Source: M2408 sp044348665
GTDB taxonomy: Bacteria; Bacteroidota; Bacteroidia; Flavobacteriales_D; Crocinitomicaceae
Assembly (NCBI GenBank): GCA_044348665.1
Contig: JBIKSI010000050.1
Span: 1 to 21,286 of the forward strand
Direction of reading: 5' to 3'
DNA: 21,286 bases
The notes beneath the pieces are model-generated. The model was given only the letters and a program-made list of their open reading frames with translations. It had not been told where the DNA came from and searched no databases. The position numbers and the translations under genes are program-made. How positions within the stretch are numbered: position 1 is the first letter of the stretch; every line of letters starts with the position of its first letter. This document shows positions 6,333-13,804 of the stretch, one piece after another.

Positions 6333-6995
6333 ATGCCTAAAATTAAAATACCAAAGCATTCGCCATCAATCGATATGACACCGATGGTTGACTTGGCATT
6401 CTTGCTTGTAACTTTCTTTATGTTGGCTGCTAATTTTCGTACAGACGAACCTGTAACAGTAGAAACTCCTTCAAGTATCAGTGATATCATTATCCCAGAT
6501 AACGTATTGTTGGTTACTATTGATAAAGGCGGACGAGTTTTTATGAATTTATCTGATGCAGAAGCAAGAAAAGAAATGTTGCAAAGCATGAGCGCGAAGT
6601 ACAAAATTGCTTTATCTGAAAAACAAGTTGAAGCATTTAGTTTTATGCAGAGTTTTGGTTGCACCATGCAAGAATTACCTGGTTACATTAACATGTCTGG
6701 GGAAGAACGTAAACAATATGAAACGAAAGGAATTCCGCTCGATTCTACAAACAATCAGTTAAAAGATTGGATTTTTTACGGAAACATTGCAGCTTTAAAC
6801 TCAGGAAAAACCAAATACGAAGATGCAAAATTGAACGGACAAGAGCCAGATATCAACGACTTTAAACCAAAGTTTACCCTAAAAGTTGATGGTAAAGCAC
6901 TCTATGTTCACGCTCAAAATGTAATTAACGTATTTAGAGATTTAAAACTAAATAACTTAAATTTCATAACGTCATTGGAGCAAGCTCCGAATTAA
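6333..6995 (+). CDS. exbD: ExbD/TolR biopolymer transporter, first paralogue
   Basis: A 220-residue ExbD protein. Cytoplasmic residues 1-14 are followed by SIDMTPMVDLAFLLVTFFML with the essential proton-carrying Asp at residue 20 in the single membrane helix (about 17-33). The periplasmic domain is longer than in E. coli (141 residues in total there): it has an early strand (LLVTIDKGGRVFMNL), a ~100-residue insert rich in Met, Gln and Lys, and then a closing beta/alpha part (KFTLKVDGKALYVHAQNVINVF). Such long forms are common in Bacteroidetes. It lies between exbB and a second exbD, with 12 bases to the latter. Confidence 0.94.
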   Translation: MPKIKIPKHSPSIDMTPMVDLAFLLVTFFMLAANFRTDEPVTVETPSSISDIIIPDNVLLVTIDKGGRVFMNLSDAEARKEMLQSMSAKYKIALSEKQVEAFSFMQSFGCTMQELPGYINMSGEERKQYETKGIPLDSTNNQLKDWIFYGNIAALNSGKTKYEDAKLNGQEPDINDFKPKFTLKVDGKALYVHAQNVINVFRDLKLNNLNFITSLEQAPN

Positions 6996-7007
6996 AATTA
7001 AGTTAAG

Positions 7008-7643
7008 ATGGCAGAAATAGCAGAAGGTGGCGGTGGCCACGACAAAGGTGGAAAAAAGAGACCCAAAAAAGGTTCAACACGTGTCGACATGACACCGATG
7101 GTGGATTTGGCTTTTCTTTTATTGACGTTCTTTGTATTAACATCGACGTTTAGTAAACCTAAAGTGATGAGTTTAGTTTATCCAGCAAAACCTGAACCAG
7201 ATCAAATTATCGAAGAAGCCCCTAAAGTAAACAACGGTATTACTTTTTTAGTAACGGAAGATAAAATTTTCTATTATACAGGGCAATATTATGCAGCAAA
7301 CAGTCCAGGACCAGATGGACCAACTCAATTGATTGAGACGGATTTTGGACCAAATGGTGTAAGAAAGGTCTTAGCTGATTTAAACAAATATGTCCTTCAG
7401 AAAAAGGAAGGTTTGGATGAACAAATTAAGAAAAAACAAATTCAAGATTCTACCTACAAAAGAAAGATGATTGAATTTCAAACGGATACGAAGGCATTAA
7501 AAGCGCTAATAAAAACAGACGACAAAGCAACGTGTAAAAACTTCATCGATTTGATTGATGAGTTGAAAATTGCAAATGTCGGAGTAATCGCGCCAGTTGA
7601 CATATTAGCTAGTGAACTGGAATTGTTAAAATCTAAATTGTAG
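7008..7643 (+). CDS. exbD: ExbD/TolR biopolymer transporter, second paralogue
   Basis: A 211-residue ExbD protein. It starts with an unusual glycine- and lysine-rich cytoplasmic tail (residues 1-24, including GGGGHDKGGKKRPKKG). It then has TRVDMTPMVDLAFLLLTFFVL with the key Asp at residue 33. The periplasmic part carries GITFLVTEDKIFYYTGQYY and a C-terminal ALIKTDDKATCKNFIDLIDE/VGVIAP pattern typical of ExbD. Two different ExbD chains beside one ExbB suggest a heteromeric motor, since the two proteins differ strongly outside the membrane helix. Only four bases separate it from tonB. Confidence 0.94.
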   Translation: MAEIAEGGGGHDKGGKKRPKKGSTRVDMTPMVDLAFLLLTFFVLTSTFSKPKVMSLVYPAKPEPDQIIEEAPKVNNGITFLVTEDKIFYYTGQYYAANSPGPDGPTQLIETDFGPNGVRKVLADLNKYVLQKKEGLDEQIKKKQIQDSTYKRKMIEFQTDTKALKALIKTDDKATCKNFIDLIDELKIANVGVIAPVDILASELELLKSKL

Positions 7644-7647
7644 TGTT

Positions 7648-8508
7648 ATGGGAGTGATTTTGGTTGTAGTTTTTCTTGTTGCAGGAGTGTTGTTGTATGA
7701 TTACTTCACTGCTCGTAGATGGCAACAAGTAACGTCGGGGACAAGAAACGAAATAGTTTTTGCCAACCGAAACAAAGAGTATGGAGCTTATGCTTTACGT
7801 CGTGATTACGACTTACGCATGGTGCTTATTATGGCAAGTATCGTTGCTACTATTGGTTTGACTTTTGGGATTTATAATTTTATCAAAAACATGCCAGAAG
7901 AAGTAGTGGAAGAGCCAAAAATTTCGATGGAAAACTTTACTGTTCCAGCTGAACCTGAAGAGGACGTTCCACCACCACCAGAAGAAACTCCTCCTCCTCC
8001 AACAGAAGAGACAGTTCAGTTTACTCCTCCAGTGATTGTGGATATTCCTGTGGATGATGAAGTTCCACCTCAAGATGCGATGGTCGATACAAAAGCCGAC
8101 ACCAAAACGCAAGAGGGTGATGATGAGTCTTGGACTCCTCCTGTAGTGGGTGATGGTGAGAAAAAAGAAGAGGTTGTTGAAAAGAAAGAAGAACCAATTC
8201 TTGATTTCATCGAAGAAGATGCTGAATTTCCAGGTGGTCCTGCAGCAATGCAAAAATGGATCGCAAGTAATGTGAAATATCCTCAAACATCTATTGAATT
8301 AGGTGAGCAAGGAAAAGTTTACGTATCTTTCGTAGTTGAACCAGATGGTTCAATCTCAGGTGTTCAAGTTGAACGTGGTGTTTCTGATGATTTAGACAAG
8401 GAAGCAAAACGTTTGGTGAGAGCAATGCCAAACTGGAAGGCAGGAAAAAACAATGGTCAAAAGGTAAGAGCTAGATGCCGATTACCAATTAACTTTACTT
8501 TAAATTAA
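7648..8508 (+). CDS. tonB: TonB energy transducer
   Basis: A 286-residue protein coupling the ExbB/ExbD motor to outer-membrane TonB-dependent receptors. Order of parts: hydrophobic segment 2-17; NEIVFANRNKEYGAYALRRDYD (34-55), the conserved N-terminal motif of Bacteroidetes TonB; membrane helix about 58-76; an acidic, proline-rich spacer 84-186 with PPPPEETPPPPTEE (108-121) that spans the periplasm; and the TonB C-terminal domain 193-286 (FPGGPAAMQKWIASNVKYP, then GKVYVSFVVEPDGSISGVQV and MPNWKAGKNNGQKVRARCRLPI). The additional N-terminal helix before the canonical one is notable. Last gene of the operon; a terminator follows. Confidence 0.95.
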   Translation: MGVILVVVFLVAGVLLYDYFTARRWQQVTSGTRNEIVFANRNKEYGAYALRRDYDLRMVLIMASIVATIGLTFGIYNFIKNMPEEVVEEPKISMENFTVPAEPEEDVPPPPEETPPPPTEETVQFTPPVIVDIPVDDEVPPQDAMVDTKADTKTQEGDDESWTPPVVGDGEKKEEVVEKKEEPILDFIEEDAEFPGGPAAMQKWIASNVKYPQTSIELGEQGKVYVSFVVEPDGSISGVQVERGVSDDLDKEAKRLVRAMPNWKAGKNNGQKVRARCRLPINFTLN

Positions 8509-8525
8509 GTTATCAATACATTTTT

Positions 8526-8562
8526 AAATCCCCAATTGTTTCACTTTTGGGGATTTTTTTTC
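8526..8562 (+). terminator. Rho-independent terminator after tonB
   Basis: AAATCCCCAA (8526-8535) pairs perfectly with TTGGGGATTT (8547-8556) around an 11-base loop and is followed by a run of T. It closes the exbB-tonB operon, although some read-through into the next genes is possible. Confidence 0.88.
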
Positions 8563-8590
8563 TAATAAATATTTTATTTTAGCGTAATTA

Positions 8591-8779
8591 ATGAAACCAA
8601 TAAATCTTATTCTTTCGTCCTTTAGCATCGTTTTATGCCTAATTCTCTTGTACTTTTTATTAACAAGAGGTTTATTCATAGACCGATTACATGGAAGCAA
8701 AAGAACAATTATGATTGTTGTGCTTATTGCTTATGCTGGCTTCAGATTATTTCGTCTGTACAAACTAGTAAAAAAATAA
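8591..8779 (+). CDS. Small two-helix membrane protein
   Basis: A 62-residue protein with membrane helices at about 7-26 and 39-55 and a basic ending (RLFRLYKLVKK). It lies after the tonB terminator and five bases before the PstS-like lipoprotein gene, so the two are probably co-transcribed. Similar small proteins ending in a 'YAGFRLFR.Y' type motif are found next to this lipoprotein in other Bacteroidetes, as far as I recall. Its function is unknown. No recognisable promoter precedes it. Confidence 0.75.
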   Translation: MKPINLILSSFSIVLCLILLYFLLTRGLFIDRLHGSKRTIMIVVLIAYAGFRLFRLYKLVKK

Positions 8780-8784
8780 TTCAC

Positions 8785-9705
8785 ATGATTAAGTTTAAAA
8801 TTGTCTTAATTTTTTGTTCTCTTTTGTTCGTTTTTTCGTGCAACAGAAATGAAAATCCACTTGCTTACCAAACTGATACGCATGGAAGAGGAAAAGCGGT
8901 AATATTGGTCGAAGAATCTTTTAAACGATTGTTCGATACAAGTATTTATACCTTCGAAAGCCAATTTCCGAAAGCTGACATTGTGCCAAAATACATGGCA
9001 GAAACAGATATTATCAAGTCCTTTTATAACAATGAGGCAAAAACAATTGTCATTTCACGTGAGTTTACTGAAAGTGAAAAAAAATTCTTGCGTAGCAAAA
9101 AAGTGGAGGTGAGAAGCGACAAAGTGGCAATTGATGCCGTGGCAATAATCGTAAATCCAGCAAATAAAGACACCTTGATGACGGTGGATGAATTGAGAAA
9201 TGTAATTTTGGGCAAACAAGCGACTTGGAAAAGTTCTAAAAGTGAAATAAAGATTGTTTACGACAAGAATAATTCTGCCAATTACAATTACATGAAAGAA
9301 TTCTGTAAGGAAGAAAACACGAACAAAAATATTTTCGCTGTAAATTCGAATGAAGAAGTAATCAATTACGTTAAAAAAAATCCAAATGCCTTGGGTGTAA
9401 TTGGCACCAATTGGATCAGTGATCAAGATGATTTTGATGTCTTGGATTTCTTAGCGGGAATTAAAGTAGTAGGCTTGGCAAAAGATGCTAAATCAAATTA
9501 TTTTCAGCCTTATTCTGGATTCATTTATACCAAAGAATATCCTTTGGTGCGTGATATTTGGATTATTAATAAGGGCAGAAAATCAGGATTAAACACAGGT
9601 TTTGTCTTGTTTATGATTGGTGAATTAGGGCAAACCATTGTTCAAAAATCCTCGCTTGTTCCAGCAAATGCACCAGTGCGACTTATTCAATTCAGAGAGG
9701 AATAA
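8785..9705 (+). CDS. PstS-like phosphate/anion-binding lipoprotein
   Basis: A 306-residue lipoprotein: signal MIKFKIVLIFCSLLFVFSC with the lipidated Cys at residue 19, then a type-2 periplasmic binding domain similar to the PstS superfamily. Recognisable pieces are RGKAVILVEESFKRLF near the start, TIVISREFTESEKKFL, the hinge strand VAIDAVAIIVNPANKDTLMTVDELRNVILG and, near the end, SGFIYTKEYPLVRDIWII and GLNTGFVLFMIGELGQTIV. The ATG at 8785 is the only start that gives a proper signal peptide; longer in-frame extensions run back through the previous gene. No pstCAB permease genes are present, and the position behind tonB suggests a role linked to outer-membrane transport or sensing. The ligand is unknown. 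Confidence 0.85.
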   Translation: MIKFKIVLIFCSLLFVFSCNRNENPLAYQTDTHGRGKAVILVEESFKRLFDTSIYTFESQFPKADIVPKYMAETDIIKSFYNNEAKTIVISREFTESEKKFLRSKKVEVRSDKVAIDAVAIIVNPANKDTLMTVDELRNVILGKQATWKSSKSEIKIVYDKNNSANYNYMKEFCKEENTNKNIFAVNSNEEVINYVKKNPNALGVIGTNWISDQDDFDVLDFLAGIKVVGLAKDAKSNYFQPYSGFIYTKEYPLVRDIWIINKGRKSGLNTGFVLFMIGELGQTIVQKSSLVPANAPVRLIQFREE

Positions 9706-9711
9706 ATTATT

Positions 9712-9737
9712 TTTGGAAAAAAATATTAATATCTTTG
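9712..9737 (+). promoter_or_regulatory. Candidate promoter for the TPR protein gene
   Basis: TATCTTTG at 9730-9737 is a perfect -7 element. A TTTG at 9712-9715 is only 14 bases upstream, shorter than the usual spacing. The start codon follows after 64 bases. Confidence 0.55.
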
Positions 9738-9801
9738 TGAAAAATCAATTTTCGGCAAGACATTTGTTAGGTCATTATTAACTAAAATTAAAACAGAAAA
9801 A

Positions 9802-11412
9802 ATGAAAATGAATAAATTAGTTGCATTGGCGCTTTTAGTTAGCTCAGCTTCTTACGGACAAAATTTACAAAATGCAATCAAAAGCACTGACAATGAGCTT
9901 TATACACAGGCAAATGCAGAATTTAGAAAATTGATCGCTGCTGAACCTGCTAATCCATGTTATTTCTATCATTTAGGTGAAAATTTCTTTGCTCAAAACG
10001 AAATTGATTCTGCCTTGGTTTATTACAATCAAGCGGCAAGTAAATTTATCGAGAAAGATAAAAATACTGCTTTAGCACTTGTTGCTGCCGGAAAAGAAGC
10101 ATGGTTGAAAGGAAATAAAACGGGAGCGAAAGAAAGTTTTACTTCTGCTTTAACTTTGACAAAAAGTAAAGATGCTGACATTATCAGAAATATCGCGAAA
10201 GTGTACATTAAATCATCTGAAAAAAGTTTGGACGAGGCAATTACCTTATTGGAGTTGGCTATCAAATTGGATGCAAATAATGAAGATGGGCATATTTTAA
10301 TGGGTGATGCTTTATTGGAAAAATCTTCTGATAATGCAAGTGCTGCTATCAAGAGTTACAACAAAGTAATTGATATCAATCCAAAGTCTGCACGTGGAAT
10401 TGTACGTGTTGGAATTTTATACGCACGTGTTCAAAATTTTGCGGAAGCAAACAAAAAATATGAGGAAGCAATTGCAATTGATCCAACTTATGCACCAGCA
10501 TATAGAGAAAATGCGGAAATGTTATTGAACTTAAACAAAGCAAAAAAGGCAGTTGAAAACTGGAAAAAATATTTGGAATTAAATAATAGTTTGGAAGCAA
10601 GATACCGTTTCATTACAGCATTATTTTCTGGAAAACAATTTTGTGATGTGATTACAGAGGTTGAAGCTTTGAAAAAAGATTTCAATAACTTTTACATGGA
10701 AAGAATGTTGACTTATTCCTATGCTGAATGTTCAACAGATAAAGAAGCAGCTATTAAAGGAATTGCAGCAAGTGATGCTTTTTTCAAAATAGCACCAGCT
10801 GATAAAGTTATCTTTCAAGATTATAAAAACAGAGGATTACTTTTTGTGAATGCAGGAAAAGATTCATTAGCAATTTTAGAATTTGAAAAAGCGAGTAATT
10901 TAAGCGAGGAAGCTAAAAAAGATTTAGCTGGTCAAATTGGTAAATTATATTCTAAAGCAAAAAATTACAACAAAACAATTGAGTATTATGAATACAAAAA
11001 CTCAAATGGTACAATTACTGCAACTGAATGTTTTGAATTGGGAAGAGCGTATTATTTTGGACCAAAAAATTACGTAATGGCTGACAGTTCATTTGCTAAA
11101 TTGGCTAGATTATCTCCAACTTACGCACCAGCATATTTCTGGAGAGGAAGAAGTAACTTGCAATTGGATCCAAAAAATGAGAAATGGTTATCTAAGGTTC
11201 ATTACGAAAAAACATTAGAAAACATCAAAGTGGAAGAGCGTGCTCAAGGAAATAACAAAAATATGTCTTTAGAGTCTGCACAATATTTAGGAAATTATTA
11301 TTACAATTCACCTGAAAAAGATTTAGTAAAAGCAAGAGAATACTTCACAATTGTTCAAACGCTTGACCCTAATGACGCGACTGCAAAGGCCTTCTTTTTA
11401 AAGAATAAATAA
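9802..11412 (+). CDS. Exported tetratricopeptide-repeat protein
   Basis: A 536-residue protein with a cleavable signal peptide (MKMNKLVALALLVSSASYG, probable cleavage before QN), followed by TPR-type helical repeats along its length. Clear repeat units include ANAEFRKLIAAEPANPCYFY, EAITLLELAIKLDANNEDGH, AAIKSYNKVIDINPKSARGI, EANKKYEEAIAIDPTYAPAY and, near the end, KAREYFTIVQTLDPNDATAK. TPR proteins serve as protein-protein docking scaffolds. The exported protein lies just behind the PstS-like lipoprotein and the TonB operon, an arrangement seen elsewhere in Bacteroidetes (recalled), so it may assist an envelope complex; this is inference. Seven cysteines are scattered through it. A terminator follows. 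Confidence 0.9.
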   Translation: MKMNKLVALALLVSSASYGQNLQNAIKSTDNELYTQANAEFRKLIAAEPANPCYFYHLGENFFAQNEIDSALVYYNQAASKFIEKDKNTALALVAAGKEAWLKGNKTGAKESFTSALTLTKSKDADIIRNIAKVYIKSSEKSLDEAITLLELAIKLDANNEDGHILMGDALLEKSSDNASAAIKSYNKVIDINPKSARGIVRVGILYARVQNFAEANKKYEEAIAIDPTYAPAYRENAEMLLNLNKAKKAVENWKKYLELNNSLEARYRFITALFSGKQFCDVITEVEALKKDFNNFYMERMLTYSYAECSTDKEAAIKGIAASDAFFKIAPADKVIFQDYKNRGLLFVNAGKDSLAILEFEKASNLSEEAKKDLAGQIGKLYSKAKNYNKTIEYYEYKNSNGTITATECFELGRAYYFGPKNYVMADSSFAKLARLSPTYAPAYFWRGRSNLQLDPKNEKWLSKVHYEKTLENIKVEERAQGNNKNMSLESAQYLGNYYYNSPEKDLVKAREYFTIVQTLDPNDATAKAFFLKNK

Positions 11413-11430
11413 TCGAATAATAAAAAATTG

Positions 11431-11468
11431 AAAGTCACCTGCATATTTGTTGGTGGCTTTTTTGTTTT
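11431..11468 (+). terminator. Rho-independent terminator after the TPR gene
   Basis: AAAGTCACC (11431-11439) pairs with GGTGGCTTT (11452-11460) with one T-G wobble, followed by TTTTGTTTT. It separates the TPR gene from the glycosyltransferase gene. Confidence 0.82.
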
Positions 11469-11488
11469 ATAATCCCTTTAAACGATAA

Positions 11489-12253
11489 ATGACCCCAATT
11501 TCAGCTGTAATAATAACATTTAATGAGGAAAAGAACATCAAACGTTGTTTGGAATCTTTACAAGGGATTGTGGACGAAATTGTAGTTGTTGATTCTTTTT
11601 CAAAAGATAAAACAGAAGAAATTTCTAAAGCTTTTCAAGTAAAGTTTGTTCAACATGCTTTTGAAGGTCATATTGAACAAAAAAATTGGGCGATCACACA
11701 AGCTACCTTCCCTCATGTTTTGTCCTTGGATGCAGATGAAGCATTAGATGAGAATTTAAGAAAATCAATATTAGAAGTGAAGGAAAATTTTACTTATCCT
11801 GCATATTCTATGAATCGCTTGACGAATTATTGCGGAAAATGGATTCATCACTGTGGTTGGTATCCAGATACAAAATTACGTCTTTGGGATTCACGTTTGG
11901 GCGCTTGGGGAGGAGACAATCCGCATGACAAATATGAATTGTTGGATTCTTCTTTAAAAACGGCTCACTTGAAAGGAGATATTTTGCATTACAGCTATTA
12001 CTCTTTGCAAGATCATTACAAGCAAGTTGAATATTTCACCACAATTTTGGCCAAAGCGCAATTCGAAAAAGGAAAAAAGGCATCTTTTTTAACCTTAATT
12101 TTTAGTCCAATTTTAAAGTTTATCAAAGATTATTTCATCAATATCGGATTTTTGGACGGAAAGGAAGGTTTCATTATTTGTCGAATTTCTGCATTTGCAA
12201 CTTATACAAAGTACAAAAAATTGAGGGCTTTGATAAAGGCGAAAGGGAATTAA
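11489..12253 (+). CDS. Family 2 glycosyltransferase, WaaE/KdtX-like
   Basis: A 254-residue GT-A fold glycosyltransferase of the family that adds a glucose to the LPS inner core (WaaE/KdtX). The N-terminal nucleotide-sugar part is MTPISAVIITFNEEKNIKRC, then EIVVVDSFSKDKT and the metal-binding LSLDADEAL (DAD at 81-83). The acceptor part has the family's RLTNYCGKWIHHCGWYPDTK and RLWDSRLGAWGGDNPHDKYE, and the C-terminus has a hydrophobic basic stretch (LIFSPILKFIKDYFINIGFLDGKEGF) that likely associates with the inner membrane. Length is normal. The gene stands alone on the plus strand; the opposing gene ends four bases after its stop. Confidence 0.92.
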   Translation: MTPISAVIITFNEEKNIKRCLESLQGIVDEIVVVDSFSKDKTEEISKAFQVKFVQHAFEGHIEQKNWAITQATFPHVLSLDADEALDENLRKSILEVKENFTYPAYSMNRLTNYCGKWIHHCGWYPDTKLRLWDSRLGAWGGDNPHDKYELLDSSLKTAHLKGDILHYSYYSLQDHYKQVEYFTTILAKAQFEKGKKASFLTLIFSPILKFIKDYFINIGFLDGKEGFIICRISAFATYTKYKKLRALIKAKGN

Positions 12254-12257
12254 TTGT

Positions 12258-13403
12258 TTATTTTTTACTCAAATCACCCAATTCCTTTTTAACAATTTTC
12301 CCTTGTTTGTTAATGGTGAATGTTTCCTCACCAATTTTATTTTTCTTAACAATTTTGTTGTCGTAATACCCTTCTTCATCAACATCTTTTTCGAAAACAG
12401 TTTCAAAAGACGTGATTTCAATTGACATATCGTTTTTTATGATGGCACTTTTTAAAGGTTTACTAAAGTCAGAACGACCCGCAATTTCCTTTTTGTCAAT
12501 TAATTTACCCTCATTCGTAAAGGTTGCAAGTCGGAAAATTAAAGGAGAATCATCGCCATAAAATTCTTCTTTGATAACATAAACGAGAGCAACATAATTT
12601 TTAGTTTCCTTGATTTCTGCCAAGTAATAAAATCCTTTGCTAACTTCTCTAGAAAATTTATCATCGCGCATTTCAGCAATGTATTTTTCAAAGTCATAAG
12701 AAATATGCGTTTCGTCATTCAATAACAAAATATCTAAATGTTCATCTAATTTTAATGGGAAAGTTGTTTTACTAAAATTCCGTTTAAACTGCAACCAAAA
12801 TAGGTTTTCGGCATCAGACATTCCCTTTAAACCTTGTTTTAAATGTGTGTCAAAAAGGTATTTATCTTTTCGCAAATTTGTCAAATCACTATCTTTATTT
12901 ATGTTTTCTATGTTTGAATATCCAGCTTGCAGAGCGAATTCTAAATACTGTGCCGAGAGTTCGGTTTCATTTAGTAGAGAATGAGCACAAGAAATGTTGT
13001 ACAATACTTCTGAAAAAGGTTCATAGCCCAATTTTTCAGCCATTTCATAAGCATAAATTGCTTTTTTGTATTCCTTTCTTTCCAAAAGTACGTTTCCTAA
13101 TTCATAATAGGCAACATTGGAAGGATAATCTAAAATAGATTCGTTAAAATAGTGATTGGCAGAATCCAAATCTTTTTTGTTCTTGAAAGCATCCAATCCT
13201 TTAAGAAAAAGATTATTGTATTCAGCAGTTTTTTCATCTTGGGAATCCATGAATGCCTTCACTTTTACCAAGGTAAACATGTCCTTTTCCTCTAGATTGG
13301 TAATTTTCAATTTTTGAAATTTCTCAGAAGAGTTTTTCGGATTAGAACCACAGGAAAAAACCAGAACTACAAGCGAGGAAAGTAATATTTGTTTGAAAAA
13401 CAT
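12258..13403 (-). CDS. Hypothetical lipoprotein with TPR-like repeats
   Basis: A 381-residue minus-strand protein. It starts MFFKQILLSSLVVLVFSC, a lipoprotein signal with the acylated Cys at residue 18. A helical TPR-like region follows (about 60-160), with YYFNE-like units such as SANHYFNESILDYPSNVAYY, LGNVLLERKEYKKAIYAYEM and NISCAHSLLNETELSAQYLE. The C-terminal half (about 190-381) is beta-rich, with paired segments like YEKYIAEMRDDKF and KGFYYLAEIKETKNYVALVY and a closing TFTINKQGKIVKKELG. It is not a family I can name. Expected location is the periplasmic face of a membrane. It is a single-gene unit convergent with the glycosyltransferase. Confidence 0.82.
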   Translation of the reverse strand: MFFKQILLSSLVVLVFSCGSNPKNSSEKFQKLKITNLEEKDMFTLVKVKAFMDSQDEKTAEYNNLFLKGLDAFKNKKDLDSANHYFNESILDYPSNVAYYELGNVLLERKEYKKAIYAYEMAEKLGYEPFSEVLYNISCAHSLLNETELSAQYLEFALQAGYSNIENINKDSDLTNLRKDKYLFDTHLKQGLKGMSDAENLFWLQFKRNFSKTTFPLKLDEHLDILLLNDETHISYDFEKYIAEMRDDKFSREVSKGFYYLAEIKETKNYVALVYVIKEEFYGDDSPLIFRLATFTNEGKLIDKKEIAGRSDFSKPLKSAIIKNDMSIEITSFETVFEKDVDEEGYYDNKIVKKNKIGEETFTINKQGKIVKKELGDLSKK

Positions 13404-13425
13404 AGGATTCAGATTATTTTACCTT

Positions 13426-13433
13426 CAAAGCTA
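13426..13433 (-). promoter_or_regulatory. -7 element for the minus-strand lipoprotein gene
   Basis: Read on the minus strand, TAGCTTTG matches TAnnTTTG and lies 22 bases before the ATG that ends at 13403. No clear -33 element is visible. Confidence 0.55.
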
Positions 13434-13539
13434 CAAAAATTGTCGCTTTAAATTTAATTTTTGCTTTAAAAATTTTGAATAGGTCAACTTTTACTGCTAA
13501 TTTGCTTTTTCTTATGAATTTAATTTTGTCCGACCAAAT

Positions 13540-13664
13540 GTGCCTAGAAAACGTAAATCTGGCACCTTTCACAATAAGTAAGCGTAAAAAAATCAAGTGT
13601 TTGAGCGTAGCGAGTTTTGATTTTTTAGCGTCGTTTGTTGAAAGGTAGATGCGTTTTCAAGCAC
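13540..13664. repeat. Long imperfect inverted repeat (foldback element)
   Basis: The left arm (13540-13596) reads GTGCCTAGAAAACG, then ACCTTTCACAA, GCG and AAAAAATCAA. The right arm (13617-13664), read on the opposite strand, gives GTGCTTGAAAACGC, ACCTTTCAACAAACG, ACGC and AAAAAATCAA in the same order with small insertions. The last 10 bases next to the centre (AAAAAATCAA and TTGATTTTTT) pair perfectly. The 20-base centre holds GAGCGTAGCGAG. The structure is about 125 bp with arms of roughly 50. It looks like a miniature foldback or interspersed repeat. No transposase is nearby. Confidence 0.75.
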
Positions 13665-13674
13665 TAGACTTTTG

Positions 13675-13699
13675 GTTCTTTTTGGCAATGAAAAAGAAC
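13675..13699. repeat. Perfect 9-bp hairpin
   Basis: GTTCTTTTT (13675-13683), loop GGCAATG, AAAAAGAAC (13691-13699). It directly follows the foldback element and is probably part of the same repeat family. It could also serve as a weak terminator, although no transcript obviously needs one here. Confidence 0.65.
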
Positions 13700-13768
13700 G
13701 ATAATTTGACTTTTTCAAGGTATTTTATTTTTACTGCTTGTTATGAGGTCAATAAATAAAAAATTACC

Positions 13769-13776
13769 TAATTTTG
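13769..13776 (+). promoter_or_regulatory. -7 element for gatC
   Basis: TAATTTTG matches TAnnTTTG; it ends 28 bases before the gatC ATG. No good -33 element is visible at the normal spacing. Confidence 0.5.
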
Positions 13777-13804
13777 CAACTTAATCATTTAATTCAAATT
13801 AAAA

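Larger units (their letters stand above)
13434..13804. other. Gene-free stretch with foldback repeat, upstream of gatC
   Basis: About 370 bases lacking a credible gene. The central part is a long imperfect inverted repeat (13540-13664) followed by a perfect hairpin (13675-13699). The right end carries the gatC -7 element. An open minus-strand frame over 13414-13596 is low-complexity (Lys, Phe, Ile) and overlaps the repeat arm. Confidence 0.7.

Noticed and set aside
7813..8286. 157-residue minus-strand frame opposite tonB
   Set aside because: Mirror of the biased proline/glutamate codons of tonB, giving Trp/Phe/Arg-rich sequence with no family features.
8635..8784. Longer N-terminus for the PstS-like lipoprotein
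   Set aside because: It overlaps the 62-residue membrane protein out of frame and would bury the lipoprotein signal peptide that starts at 8785.
13414..13596. 60-residue minus-strand frame
   Set aside because: Low-complexity Lys/Phe/Ile composition, lacks a sensible start context and runs through one arm of the foldback repeat.
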